NCBI RefSeq assembly: GCF_018812025.1
Contig: NC_063045.1
Coordinates: forward strand, 52,830,579-52,894,578
DNA from: Megalobrama amblycephala
Taxonomy: Eukaryota; Chordata; Actinopteri; Cypriniformes; Xenocyprididae
Direction: 5' to 3'
Length of the DNA: 64,000 nt
Position 1 is the first letter of the stretch; each line of letters starts with the position of its first letter. Both the position numbers and the translations under genes were made by a program. The notes beneath the pieces are model-generated. The model was not told the origin of the DNA. It worked only from the letters and a program-made list of their open reading frames with translations, and ran no database searches. Positions 22,548 to 35,575 of the stretch are shown one piece after another.

Positions 22548-24170
22548 CAGGGCCCTATTTTAACGATAAGATAAGTACATGGTCTAAAGCACATGGCACA
22601 AGTGTACTTAGACCATGTCCGAATCCACTTTTGCTAGTTTAACGACGGGAAAAATGGTCGGTGTGCCCGGCGCATGGTCTAAAATGGTTGTCTCTATTCT
22701 CTTAATGAGTAATGGGTGTGTTTTAGGCGTAAAGTGCAATAAACGAATCAGGAATTACATGGTGGAATTTGCAAGCAGAAACACTTCTCAAGTGAGGAAA
22801 CAGATCTGCTCGCACCTTCCACCAAAGCATTTTTGTCTTTATGTACACAATAATAATCTTTTACATTGTAATCCTTTTATGTTTATGTTTGTCTGCTGCT
22901 GCGCATCCCTGTGTGTGTAATAAGCAGAATGTACAGTACAGTCCAAAAGTTTGGAACCACTAAGATTTTTAATGTTTTTTAAAAGAAGTTTAGTCTGCTC
23001 ACCAAGGCTACATTTATTTAATTAAAAATACAGTAAAAACAGTAATATTGTGAAATATTATTACAATTTAAAATAACTGTTTTCTATTTGAATATATTTC
23101 ACAAAGTAATTTATTCCTGTGATGGCAAAGCTGAATTTTCAGCATCATTACTCCAGTCTTCAGTGTCACATGATCCTTCAGAAATCATTCTAATATGCTG
23201 ATCTGCTGCTCAAGAAACATTTAATGTGTACAATTGTACAAAATATTTGTGTACAATATTTTTTTTCAGGATTATTTGATGAATAGAAAGTTCAAAAGAA
23301 CAGTGTTTATCTGAAATCTAATCTTTTGTAACATTATAAATGTCTTTACTGCCACTTTTGATTGATTTAATGCATCCTTGCTGAATAAAAGTATTCATTT
23401 CTTTCATTTCTTTTCAAAAAAATAAAAATAAAAATTCTTACTGACCCCAAACTTTTGAACGGTAGTGTATAATGCTACAGAAGCTTTGTATTTCAGATAA
23501 ATGCTGTTCTTTTGAACTTTCTATTCATCAAGGAATCCTGAAAAAAAAAGTACACAACTGTTTTCAACATTGAAAATAATCATAAATGTTTATTGAGCAG
23601 CAAATCAGCATATTAGAATGATTTCTGAAGGATCATGTGACACTGAAGACTGGAGTAACGATGCTGAAAATTCAGCTTTGCATCACAGGAATAAATTACT
23701 TTGTCAAATATATTTAAATAGTACACAGTTATTTTAAATTGTAATAATATTTCACAATATTACTTTTTTTTACTGTATTTTTAATTAAATAAATGTAGCC
23801 TTGGTGAGCAGACGAAACTTCTTTTAAAAACATTAAAAATCTTAGTGGTTCCAAACTTTTGGACTGTACTGTATGTACGTTGTATACCCGCGTATAGGCG
23901 CATATTACCAGTGTGCTCTTTAAATAACAAACAAATATTGTCTATTTCAGTCTATTTCAGTTGCCTCAAAATAGTAACACGCCAACAATGCGCCTGAACA
24001 CACCTTGTTTTCAGACCAGCGCACCAATGGGCCCAACTGTGTCAGGCTGAAACTAGCAAAAAACACTTGCGTTGCACTTGGCGCACAGACCCAGACAGTT
24101 CATTTTCATTATGACCAATGCAATCAATGCGGAACTATTGCACACATATCAAGCACAAAAAATACATGAT
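22548..24170. mobile_element. Older repeat ('gggccctattttaacgat' family) interrupted by a foldback
   Basis: The left part, 22548-22936, begins with the 'gggccctattttaacgat' motif common in cyprinid repeats. The right part, from 23885 to about 24170, has related inverted content ('cgcctgaacacacc', 'gcgttgcacttggcgcac'). The foldback at 22939-23866 sits between them. The outer right boundary is not determined. Confidence 0.4.
22939..23866. mobile_element. Foldback Tc1/mariner-type MITE, 928 bp
   Basis: The termini are 'cagtccaaaagtttggaacc' and its exact complement, flanked by TA on both sides (22937-22938 and 23867-23868). The arms are reverse complements for most of the length, so the whole element is a potential hairpin. 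A relative of its inner right arm is seen near 51405-51510. Confidence 0.85.
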
Positions 24171-24829
24171 TTTTTGGGCATTAAATAATGGCATAAAAGT
24201 ACCAGTATACTTATTACCGCAAACCTTAGTAAATTGTGTTGCATGATTTATTTATTTAAATGCTCTTATCCGATACATTTTTAATCTGAAAGGGAAACTC
24301 CTACAAATTCATATGCAATAAGGTCAGCCACAAAAGTAATTGTTCGTATCTTTTCATCGAAAAGACATGTAGTTCTCATGCTGTTCACTATAGCAGCCAT
24401 TATAAAAATCCCGACAGTAGTTTTTGAATGCCAAAAAAGGGTTTGCATTGAAACTAGCTGTTGGCCGTTAGGTTCTCAAATTATTTGGACACTTTTGGAC
24501 AATTAATATTATAATTAGCAGCATTTCATTTGTATGAATATTATTGTATTATATTAAAAAATATCAAACAAAGTGGCTTCTGTAAACAAAAGTATGAAGT
24601 CATTGAGAGCATTCCTACAACGAACATGGTCTTGTAATCGCGGTAACCCATTTTCTTTTACTGGAGTAAGTTCATAAACGGCTTAAGCATAAACCGGTCG
24701 GAACAGGTAGTTTTTTGCCTCTTACCCCGTTTCCGCGTGGCATGTAAACGCATTAACCTGTTTTCTGTCGGCTTATTGAAGTGCGCATGTGTGATACGTG
24801 ACAGAAACGCATCATTAGTGCAGATTTAA

Positions 24830-25788
24830 AGGTGCCCTAGATTATGTTTTTAAAAGATGTAATATAAGTCTAAGGTGTCCCCTGAATGTGTCTGTGAAGT
24901 TTCAGCTCAAAATACCCCATAGATTTTTTTTTATTAATTTTTTTAACTGCCTATTTTGGGGCATCATTATAAACGCGCCGATTTATGCTGCGGCCCCTTT
25001 AAATCCCGTGCTCTCCGCCCACAGAGCTCGTGCTTGCCTTAAATAGTGGCGTAACAAAGTTTACACAGCTAATATAACCCTCAAAATGGATCTTTACAAA
25101 GTGTTCGTCATGCATGCGTCGGATTATGTGAGTATTGTATACTGTTATATTGTTTGCATTGATTCTGAATGAGTTTGAGGCTATGCTGCGTGGCTAAAAC
25201 AAACATTACACACTGTTGGAGAGATTTATAAAGAATGAAGTTGTGTTTATGCATTATACAGACTGCAAGTGTTTAAAAATGAAAATAGCGACAGCTCTTG
25301 TCTCCGTGAATGCAGTAAGAAACTATGGTAACTTTAACCACATTTAACAGTACATTAGCAACATGCTAACGAAACATTTAGAAAGACAATTTACAAATAT
25401 CACTAAAAATATCATGATATCATGGATCATGTCAGTTATTATTGCTCCATCTCCCATTTTTCGCTGTTGTTCTTGCTTGCTTACCTAGTCTGTTGATTCA
25501 GCTATGCACATCCAGACATTTTGCCCTTGTCTAATGCCTTTCATAATGATAATGTTGGGACCGTGGGCTGGCATATGCAAATATTGGGGGCGTACACCCC
25601 GACTGTTACGTAACAGTCGGTGTTATGTTGAGATTTGTCTGTTCTTCGGAGGTCTTTTAAACAAATGAGATTTATATAAGAAGGAGGAAGCAATGGAGTT
25701 TGAGACTCACTGTATGTCATTTCCATGTACTGAACTCTTGTTATTTAACTATGGCAAGATATATTCAATTTTTCATTCGAGGGCACCT
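24830..25788 (+). mobile_element. TTAA-flanked element, family 'AGGTGCC', copy 1
   Basis: Termini AGGTGCC and GGCACCT with TTAA at 24826-24829 and 25789-25792; 959 bp. It shares its whole sequence with the copies at 42967-43926 and, inverted, 39674-40561 and 26861-27172. Short ORFs repeat between copies but lack known transposase motifs. Confidence 0.9.
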
Positions 25789-25792
25789 TTAA

Positions 25793-26856
25793 ATGCATCC
25801 AGACAGAGCGAGCGTTTTGCAGGAAAGAAAGAAGGAAATATCACAAACGCGGACTCTTTCAAGACCCAGAAAATTGTTCTCATATCGTGCAACAGAAGTA
25901 GAAGTGGTTCAGTCAAAACGCTGCATTTGTATTTTTGACATCTCTACAGGGAAATAACCCAATTTTTTTATCAAGTTTTGTAAACGCGGTTTACTTGCGT
26001 GGTCATTGATATATTGATGTACAAAGTCATTTTGAGGTTTATGGAGTTGTTCACATGTGTAGTTCTTTACATTATTGACTATGAAGACGTTCCACTAACT
26101 TTTGAAAACCCTAAATTGTCCAGATACTTTTGTTTTAATATTGTGAGCTCAGAGAAAGCTCATTCTTTCTCAGTTATGTGCAGTTCTTCCTAGCATGCGA
26201 TGATTGCTTCCCATCACTATATTCCCTTTCGTCTAGTTGAAAGTGCATGGTGATGGCTGATAATGTTTGCAGGTAAGAGCTTCAGAGCTCTGCAAATCTC
26301 ACCGGGTCAATGTGTCCCTCACAGACTGGGGGAAACTTCTGAATTGAGAGCATGCGTTTGAACACATTTTACATGAATTGCACATTAATTTTTAAGCTCT
26401 TTTGCACCCTTGAAAATAGCCAGATGAGATTATCATCATTCTTCCAAATTAAAGTAGTAATATTTGGAAAAGAGGCCATTTATTGAATTATGTTCAAAAT
26501 CTTAGAGGTTTTACTACCCATTCAAACTTATTTATATGCATTGAATGTACAATACATTGTTTAAAATAAAGAAAGCCAGTTTCAGTTCTATTCACTGCAT
26601 TTTGATTTTTTTTTTTGCCTATTGCAGGACATACAGCTTCATATTTATGGTCAAATATTGTCAAATACAGCACATATTTATGGTATGAGTGAATCTGGCA
26701 GCAGCTGGAATGGCAATTAATTGCCAGATTATTTATTTACTGGCAGCCAATGTATTCCTCAGTCTTTGTTGCAAATTGCACTCTTATGCTTTGAATCCAA
26801 TGCCATGGAATTGTCCCCCCAAAAATGCCCAACAAAATGTACTGTAAACTTTAAAA
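25793..26856. other. Non-coding interval
   Basis: No exon or clear repeat boundary was recognised. Confidence 0.4.
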
Positions 26857-26860
26857 TTAA

Positions 26861-27172
26861 AGGTGCCCTAGATTCAAAAATTGAATTTACCTTGGCATAG
26901 TTAAATAACAAGAGTTCAGTACATGGAAAAGACATACAGTGAGTCTCAAACTCCATTGTTTCCTCCTTCTTATATAAATCTCATTTGTTTAAAAGACCTC
27001 AGAAGAACAGGCGAATCTCAACATAATACCGACTGTTATGTAACAGTCGGGGTGTACGCCCCCAATATTTGCATATGCCAGCCCATGTTCCCAACATTAT
27101 GAAAGGGATTACACGTCTGGATGTGCACAGCTGAATCATCAGACTAGGTAAGCAAGCAAGAACAATAGCGAA
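26861..27172 (-). mobile_element. TTAA element family 'AGGTGCC', copy 2, truncated
   Basis: It starts after TTAA (26857-26860) in inverted orientation and matches the right end of copy 1. It breaks off in 'gaacaatagcgaa' where the 1,684-bp repeat begins. The rest of the element is not found after the repeat, because the assembly gap follows. Confidence 0.8.
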
Positions 27173-28856
27173 ATATAGCTGCGAGCAGCGATGGCGGGCC
27201 CAAGCCCGGTGGCACCGCCACCCCGGTGGCTTCAGGGCAACTGTGCACAGCGGGCAATAGGCACTTAAAACGGTTAAACATCAAAGGACTATTTCAAATT
27301 CACTCCACATTTACTGCACTACAAGGTGCCACTATAGAGCCCCTCCTCCCTGCCCATTTTCAAAGGATTACATGTGCCAAGTTTTAACATTATTCTGATG
27401 AATTTTGAAGCAAATCAGGTAAAAATAAGAGGGTGATCTCAATGTATGCTGAAAGTGACACATTTTCTGCTTCCAGTTGGTGGCGCTATGACTTTGAATC
27501 ACAATAGTCACATCCATGTGATCAGCCTTGTACAACGAAGACTAAGCCGAAGTTTCATCAAAATCAATTAATGTATGCAGAAGTTATAACACTTTGTTTC
27601 CCTTTTCTTGCCATAAATTCGTTGCCTCGCCACGGCCAAACCGTTTGAGATATCCAAAATCCGTTTGCAATTAAACAACTTCAATGTGTTAGCAACAAGT
27701 TAAAAAAAGCTTGGTGTAAATTGGATAAACCCTGTAGGAGTAGTAGTATAAAATTCATAGCCTGTTTTTTCAAAAAATTAACATTCAAACCAAAATAGCT
27801 GACTTCCTGTTGGTCGGAGCTAATGAATGTAAATTAGAAAATTGTCCGGCTTGATGAGAACAATATGTGTACCGAGTTTGGTGACTGTAGGAAAAACTAA
27901 CCCCCCCACTTTTGTCAAAAGGTGGCGCTACTGAGCCCCTCCACCACGCCCATTTCTATGGCTTTGTCCATGTCTACTGGTTGACAATATTGATGTGTGT
28001 GTCGAGTTTCATGCAATTTGAAGCATGTTAAGAGCCTCAAAAACACTCAAGAATATTATTACAGTTTGACCTGTTGCCATGGCAACAATATTTCAAATAT
28101 CAAAAATCCTGTCATAGGTCTACATCTGCTGTGTATTGACATTACACTGATGAAGTTTGAAGCAAATCAGGTAAAAATAAGAGGGTGATCTCAAAACATT
28201 TCAAAAAGTGATACACTTCCTGCTGCCAGTTGGTGGCGCTATAACTTTGACTCACAATAGTCACATCCATGTGATCAGACTCCTATAACGAACACACTCG
28301 TGAAGTTTCATAAAGATCAATATATGTATGCAGACGTTATAACACATTTCCTGTTTCCTTTTTCTCGCCATAAATTCGTTGCCTCGCCACGGCCAAACCG
28401 TTCGAGATATCAAAAATCCCCTGGCAATTTTTAATCATCAGTGTCTTGACTTCATGCTGACCGAGTTTGGTGGCGATCGGATTAATCGTCTAGGAGGAGT
28501 ATATCAAATTCCAGAGCATGCGTTTTTCAAACAACCCTTAATAGCTGACTTCCTGTTGGCGTGGGGGTTTAACTTAGAGCACGAAAGTTGTTCGGCCCGA
28601 TGAGGTCTATATGTGTACCGAGTTTCATACTAATACGTGCAAGCGTGTTTAATATATGGACCAAATTTTCAGACTTTTTTCAAGGGGGCGCTGTCGAGCC
28701 CCCCTGCCACGCCCGGGTACCAGCCTCTGCCCGGCGTCCTAATGGCCGCGGATTCCAATGTGTGTGCCAATTTTCAAGAGTTTTTGAGCATGTTAAGGCC
28801 CCCAAAAAGCCCCGGAAGACGGAAAAAAAAAAAAAAAAAAAAAAAAAAAATAATAA
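27173..28856. repeat. 1,684-bp tandem repeat, unit 1
   Basis: The unit begins 'tatagctgcgagcagcgatg' and ends with a run of about 29 A followed by 'taataaa'. The next unit starts immediately after. It also has internal structure: the segment with 'ggtggcgctatgactttga' and 'cacatccatgtgatcag' near 27480 recurs about 750 bp later near 28230, and 'aaattcgttgcctcgccacg' recurs at about 27614 and 28371. No coding motif was found; ORFs here are accidental. I do not recognise the family. Confidence 0.85.
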
Positions 28857-29878
28857 ATATAGCTGCGAGCAGCGATGGCGGGCCCAAGCCCGGTGGCACC
28901 GCCACCCCGGTGGCTTCAGGGCAACTGTGCACAGCGGGCAATAGGCACTTAAAACGGTTAAACATCAAAGGACTATGTCAAATTCACTCCACATTTACTG
29001 CACTACAAGGTGCCACTATAGAGCCCCTCCTCCCTGCCCATTTTCAAAGGATTACATGTGCCAAGTTTTAACATTATTCTGATGAATTTTGAAGCAAATC
29101 AGGTAAAAATAAGAGGGTGATCTCAATGTATGCTGAAAGTGACACATTTTCTGCTTCCAGTTGGTGGCGCTATTACTTTGAATCACAATAGTCACATCCA
29201 TGTGATCAGCCTTGTACAACGAAGACTAAGCCGAAGTTTCATCAAAATCAATTAATGTATGCAGAAGTTATAACACTTTGTTTCCCTTTTCTTGCCATAA
29301 ATTCGTTGCCTCGCCACGGCCAAACCGTTTGAGATATCCAAAATCCGTTTGCAATTAAACAACTTCAATGTGTTAGCAACAAGTTAAAAAAAGTTTGGTG
29401 TAAATTGGATAAACCCTGTAGGAGCAGTAGTATAAAATTCATAGCCTGTTTTTTCAAAAAATTAACATTCAAACCAAAATAGCTGACTTCCTGTTGGTCG
29501 GAGCTAATGAATGTAAATTAGAAAATTGTCCGGCTTGATGAGAACAATATGTGTACCGAGTTTGGTGATTGTAGGAAAAACTAACCCCCCCACTTTTGTC
29601 AAAAGGTGGCGCTACTGAGCCCCTCCACCACGCCCATTTCTATGGCTTTGTCCATGTCTACTGGTTGACAATATTGATGTGTGTGTCGAGTTTCATGCAA
29701 TTTGAAGCATGTTAAGAGCCTCAAAAACACTCAAGAATATTATTACAGTTTGACCTGTTGCCATGGCAACAATATTTCAAATATCAAAAATCCTGTCATA
29801 GGTCTACATCTGCTGTGTATTGACATTACACTGATGAAGTTTGAAGCAAATCAGGTAAAAATAAGAGGGTGATCTCAA
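28857..29878. repeat. 1,684-bp tandem repeat, unit 2 (cut by gap)
   Basis: It aligns to 27173-28194 with a constant offset of 1,684 and no indels. I counted only about six substitutions over 1,022 bp. The unit runs straight into the N block, so more copies may be hidden there. Confidence 0.9.
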
Positions 29879-30878
29879 NNNNNNNNNNNNNNNNNNNNNN
29901 NNNNNNNNNNNNNNNNNNNNNNNNNNNNNNNNNNNNNNNNNNNNNNNNNNNNNNNNNNNNNNNNNNNNNNNNNNNNNNNNNNNNNNNNNNNNNNNNNNNN
30001 NNNNNNNNNNNNNNNNNNNNNNNNNNNNNNNNNNNNNNNNNNNNNNNNNNNNNNNNNNNNNNNNNNNNNNNNNNNNNNNNNNNNNNNNNNNNNNNNNNNN
30101 NNNNNNNNNNNNNNNNNNNNNNNNNNNNNNNNNNNNNNNNNNNNNNNNNNNNNNNNNNNNNNNNNNNNNNNNNNNNNNNNNNNNNNNNNNNNNNNNNNNN
30201 NNNNNNNNNNNNNNNNNNNNNNNNNNNNNNNNNNNNNNNNNNNNNNNNNNNNNNNNNNNNNNNNNNNNNNNNNNNNNNNNNNNNNNNNNNNNNNNNNNNN
30301 NNNNNNNNNNNNNNNNNNNNNNNNNNNNNNNNNNNNNNNNNNNNNNNNNNNNNNNNNNNNNNNNNNNNNNNNNNNNNNNNNNNNNNNNNNNNNNNNNNNN
30401 NNNNNNNNNNNNNNNNNNNNNNNNNNNNNNNNNNNNNNNNNNNNNNNNNNNNNNNNNNNNNNNNNNNNNNNNNNNNNNNNNNNNNNNNNNNNNNNNNNNN
30501 NNNNNNNNNNNNNNNNNNNNNNNNNNNNNNNNNNNNNNNNNNNNNNNNNNNNNNNNNNNNNNNNNNNNNNNNNNNNNNNNNNNNNNNNNNNNNNNNNNNN
30601 NNNNNNNNNNNNNNNNNNNNNNNNNNNNNNNNNNNNNNNNNNNNNNNNNNNNNNNNNNNNNNNNNNNNNNNNNNNNNNNNNNNNNNNNNNNNNNNNNNNN
30701 NNNNNNNNNNNNNNNNNNNNNNNNNNNNNNNNNNNNNNNNNNNNNNNNNNNNNNNNNNNNNNNNNNNNNNNNNNNNNNNNNNNNNNNNNNNNNNNNNNNN
30801 NNNNNNNNNNNNNNNNNNNNNNNNNNNNNNNNNNNNNNNNNNNNNNNNNNNNNNNNNNNNNNNNNNNNNNNNNNNNNN
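29879..30878. other. Assembly gap of exactly 1,000 N
   Basis: The round length indicates a placeholder, not a measured distance. Translations across it are meaningless. Confidence 0.98.
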
Positions 30879-31360
30879 GGCTGATTAGATGCTCAGTGAT
30901 GAGTTCAGCAGTCTCCCAGAAGCCTTTGCTCAATATCTGCCCATCTCCCATCAACCCAGAGCATAACATCAAGAAAGAAAATGTCTGAAGTTAATATCCT
31001 TATACATACAAGCCTACATTAGGTACATAATTATATTTTATGCATAATTATATATATATATATATATATATATTGTTTATCTCTCTGTTCTGCACATTCT
31101 GGGTCAGGTTTTGCTTTGAAAAATAGCTTAATAAAAAATAATAATTGTAATAAAATTATAATAATAATTTGTAATAATAATGAAAATGTCAAAATGCAAT
31201 ATGGTTTCTGTAAGGATTAGGCTTGGGATAGGGAATATAAAATATTATTAGATTAGTATAAAAACAATAGAAGTAAATCGAGTCCCAGTGCACCATAATT
31301 TTAGAGTACATTAGGGTTAGGGGTATATGAAAGAAAAATGGCAAAATTATATCTCCTTAA
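30879..31360. other. Non-coding interval after the gap
   Basis: The sequence does not continue the tandem repeat or the truncated TTAA element. There is a (TA)n run at about 31052-31073. Confidence 0.5.
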
Positions 31361-32447
31361 AGGGGGGGGGGGGTATCACACACAGATTCTGCTAATCTCA
31401 TGGTAATCTTGAGTACCTATAGAGTAGTATTGCATCCTTCATATCTCCGAAAATTCTTTAGTTTTATCATATTTATAAAAGATACGCTGTACCGAGTCTT
31501 TCCGAAAAAAGCTGAGCTCCTGGAGGCGTGCCTGCCATGGGCGGAGCTAAACAGTCACGAGCGCGCAGCTTTTGCGTAGAGATCGTCTGCGAGTTGTGAC
31601 ATCATTATAAATAAAAAGGGAATAAAAATGTTTATGTTGTTTACATTATATGCACTTGCGTGCCAATTGCCAACAAAACACAGACATCTGATGGAGTTTT
31701 ACTCACCACCCGCGATCTGCAAATCCAGCGCCGAACTGGGACTTGTTTACAAAGCATTCATTACCGAAATTTCAGGAACAAACAAACATACGTGCAGAAC
31801 TCTGTTGCTGCCCCGGAAAAACAAACTTCATCCACTGTTCCCTTAACGCTGGGTTCTTTGGGAAGCTGAAAAAGGTAATCTTTCCCTCACAACCAAAAAC
31901 ACTGCATTTCATTTCGGAGGCTATGTCCTCCGGAGGTCGCATTTGAAGGCTGCATACGTCATCAATTACGTCATGTCATTTTTAAGAAAAGTAACCGTAA
32001 TAAAATTGACTGATATTCATTGTGAGGTGTAAATTACTTTGCAATCTAATGGTTATTTTTCTTAAATGAGACCAATGATGTATGCAGCCTTCGAAGGGTG
32101 CAGCCCCTGAATTGGGACACAGCCATTGTTGAAAAATCTCTCGGCTTCCATATCCCAAACAAAGAGCATTGATGGGCGTACTCTTGCTCTGGGTGATGTG
32201 TGCGCACGCTTATCAGGGAGAAGTGCCTATACAAGGAATTACACCCTTTATTATGAGATAAAGGGCCATACTCAAAAAAAAATTGGCAAAACATGTCCAC
32301 AACCGGAAGTTGTATATTTGGCACAGAAATATTCCGTCATACGTCCAACTTGTGTTTTAAAACTTTGGCCATGTTTAGCGTTAGAATGCAAGTCTTTAAC
32401 AGTGTAAATAAGTCAGAATGCATGAAATAGCATTACCCCCCCCCCCT
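31361..32447. mobile_element. TTAA-flanked element with poly-G/poly-C termini, 1,087 bp
   Basis: TTAA (31357-31360) is followed by A and a G-run; the right end is a C-run, T and TTAA (32448-32451). Inside, near 31940-32120, are 'gaaggctgcatacgtcat' and a partly inverted counterpart ending 'gaattgggacacagcc', probably a further nested MITE. Overlapping ORFs at 31628-31946 have no family features. Confidence 0.75.
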
Positions 32448-32591
32448 TTAATGTATCAACTGGCATTTTTCTCAGGTTTTCTTCTCGAAAAAAGACCATA
32501 AAAACCTCATATGAGTTACAGAAGAAATCGAATTTTTTTTAAAAAAAATGTGCTGCAATCAGAAATCTGAAAATGCAGTATAAACTTTTAA

Positions 32592-33008
32592 AGCAGAACT
32601 CAGTAAAATTTGCGGAGCTCCCCCTACAGTTTCCTTCAGTGAATCACACTGTCGTAAATACTCCAAGCGCAGCTCTGGACTACAATGACTACAACGCTCA
32701 CCAGCGCAGTAGTTTTGCAAATACAGTACAAGAAAGAGGAGATGGGTAATTTGCAAATACAGTACACTCGATGGAGGTGGGTAATTTTCAAAATTGTCTT
32801 ATAAAGTCATAATATATACATTGTTTTTGAATGACCATAAAGCAGATTGTTTCGGGTCGGTGCAGCTCAACTTGCAAGTGCTGTTTTCTGGCGTAGACGT
32901 GCCAGAGGGGGTTAGTGCTCACCTCAAACACACCACTACAAGTCAATTAACCATCGTAAGGACTTAGACAACTATTTATGAAGGTAAAAAAAGTTACTTA
33001 GTTCTGCT
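32592..33008. mobile_element. TTAA-flanked MITE, 417 bp
   Basis: The termini 'agcagaactcagtaa' and 'ttacttagttctgct' are inverse with one mismatch. TTAA lies at 32588-32591 and 33009-33012. Confidence 0.85.
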
Positions 33009-34887
33009 TTAAACCAAATGATCTGAGTGATCCATATTAATTTTACATTCTCTATGCAAACAAATTCATTTTATTTATCCTAAGGAGTTTTATGTGAAAC
33101 ATCTGAGAGAGCAAGTCATGGATTGACAGAAAGAAAGGAAGAGCGAGAAAGGCGTGATGCTAATAGTGTAGACTGTATTCCCCTTGTGTCTTGTTAACTT
33201 CTCAAGTTTTGCACGGTTTATTTCGAAGCTCCCACTGGGTGCCACTTCTCCAGAAAATTACCATGGAAACAACTTTTAGATACGTCCCACTGGATATTTT
33301 CAATTTATGCAATGAATGATGAGTAATGAATATACAGGTTTTTCCCAGGCTGTCTGTCTAGGTCAACACAGAGGATTTTTTAAGTGTATGAATATGTAAC
33401 AGGGTGATAGATATTGCTTGCCTCTGACTGGAAAAACACAGACACAGGGCAACAGAGCAGCGAGACGTGCGCTGTATGAAACTGACTTCTTAACACCATG
33501 GATTGTTTCACAAGCAACCACAGACCTCTAAAGATCTCTCAGAATGTCTGGAATTGACCTGAGTGTAGCTTTCAGAATGTGCATTTCACAACAATCCCTG
33601 AACTTGGAAAATCGAGAAAACTTTGTTTCTTTCAAGGTCAGATGGACTCGAGTGAAGTAAATATGCTTTCATGAAAAACAGAAGCAAGCAAGTTGATTTG
33701 GCCTTGTTGTGTAAGATATTCAAGGCTTGTGATCTTGATCTTGCATTTTCCTCTGAAAAACAGATGCACAAGCAAGCTATTTGCACACAAAAACATGATC
33801 TAACTTTCTGCTAAATACCTGTATAGTAAATAAAATACATATGCAAACACAAAATCACACACTAGCATCGTTTCAACGTTAGATGTCTACTTATAAGCAG
33901 CATTTTAACACTGTCCCAAAAAGGTAGGTTGCATAATTATCCTACCTTCTAAGATACCTTCTTTAGATTGCACGTCATCATCTTATTTATGTAGTCTCCT
34001 TTCCTGTTATTTGTTTTGAATACATTTTGAATCAATTTTTATTGTTTTTATTTCTTTTAAATTCATTTTTTTTTTTTATGCATATGATTATTTTTTTAAA
34101 TAATTTTTTATGTAATATATAATTATATATACGCATATCATTTATATAAATAAACTTGGCAAAACACAATTCAAATACTTTTCAAAAAATGCATTCCATA
34201 ACACATTACAATAACTAGATGCACTACAACTGACAGTGAAAATGTCTTCTTCTGTAGTCAGTTTTCTCTTTTAGTGTAGTTACAATGCCAAGCTTTCGAT
34301 TAAATTTCATATTTGAATCGCGCAATCTAACGAATCTCGAATTTGCAATCCTAATAGGGCGTCTCTTGTGTCTCATTTCCAGGGCGCGCGTCTGATTGTT
34401 CCTATCTATAGGACCCGGAGCTTCTAATGGCCCTGCAGTGATGCCATGACTTTACCAATTCGCGATTGGCTCTTATTTAGAAGGCGGGACTTATTCCGCC
34501 ATATTGCGCGTTGTACTTTCTCCCATTCAAAACAATATGAGTGATGTGTCTTCAGAGGCTGCATCCTTCAAAGGCAGATTGCGTCAGCTGTCACAGTGTC
34601 TAGGCGACAAAACAATCATCCTTAGGTTAGACCGTCCCATTTAACAACGCTCGGTCCGACCTTTGCGGCCTTTGAAGTAAGTCTGAGTCCTTCGAAGGAT
34701 GCAGCATCTGAATTGGGACACAGCTTATGAAAGCCTGTCAGGAAAATCAAAGTGATGTGACGTTTACGCACGCTCCCGAGAGCCTTTCTTCCATTCTTTG
34801 ACACATGAAACGAATACTTATACAATGTTCACGATAATGCAGAAAGAGCTATTCTGTAGTCTAATGTCAATGTGTCATGCAAAGAAA
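33009..34887. other. Non-coding interval with partial MITEs
   Basis: Near 34555-34735, 'ggctgcatccttcaaagg' and 'gaattgggacacagc' repeat the motif inside 31361-32447. No exon was recognised. Confidence 0.4.
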
Positions 34888-35216
34888 AAGAATGAACAAA
34901 AATGCAAAAATATTTCATATACAGCATAGATATCTGCTTAGAATATTAACAAACACTCAGTAATATCACAAAATGTTCATATTAAAAGGAGATATCAGAA
35001 TAAATGCAATTACATTTTTAAATAAACACAAACTCCAGACACTTGACCCCCAATTTCAAATCACTTAAAGTGCCCCTATTATGCTTTTTCGAATATTACC
35101 TTTCATGCAGTGTGTAATGTAGTTGAATTTAAAAGGTCTGCAAAGTTTTAAAGGTCAAAGTGAAATAATAACAAATAAAGTTATTGTCTCCTAAAAGAAA
35201 GAATCGGTTCTGAACT
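34888..35216 (+). repeat. Duplicated segment, copy 1 (empty site)
   Basis: This block recurs at 39534-39673 plus 40562-40760, about 4.65 kb away, with small differences. Here the sequence 'acatttttaaataaacac' is uninterrupted, so it is the empty-site reference for the insertion at 39674-40561. Confidence 0.85.
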
Positions 35217-35571
35217 GCAGAAAGAGCTATTCTAGTGTAATGCCAATGTGTCATGCAAAGAAAAAGGATTAATTCAAACTATAGTCTCACATTGTCTCAA
35301 ATACTTTATAATAAAACTATCAGTAATTTTAATGACCTCATCTGTCGACATGATGACGGTGAATTGCAGAGCTGGTGCAAACATATCCATATCGCTATGA
35401 TCAGAAGCTTTCTTAACTGCTGCTTTCTCACCGCTGCACGGAGCACATATTTACATATATATTAAATGTTGCTCTCAGCAGCGTTGGTCTGGATGTTCGT
35501 TAATCGCTGTATAGGTATTTTATACCGGTGTCGCTACAAACAAGGGTTTCTGAATTCTACATATAGCCCCT
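35069..35571. mobile_element. TTAA-flanked element, 503 bp
   Basis: It starts 'agtgcccctattatgc' after TTAA (35065-35068) and ends 'atagcccct' before TTAA (35572-35575). Part of the same family is seen at 40612-40760 and, inverted, at the right end of 58768-59337. Confidence 0.65.
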
Positions 35572-35575
35572 TTAA

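Noticed and set aside
27997..28188. 63-residue ORF repeated identically at 29681-29872
   Set aside because: The identity is due to the 1,684-bp tandem repeat; there is no start context or homology.
28588..29071. Overlapping ORFs of 118 and 144 residues in the tandem repeat
   Set aside because: They run across the poly(A) junction between repeat units and show no motif.
29869..30972. Two long ORFs on opposite strands
   Set aside because: They are almost entirely translations of the N block.
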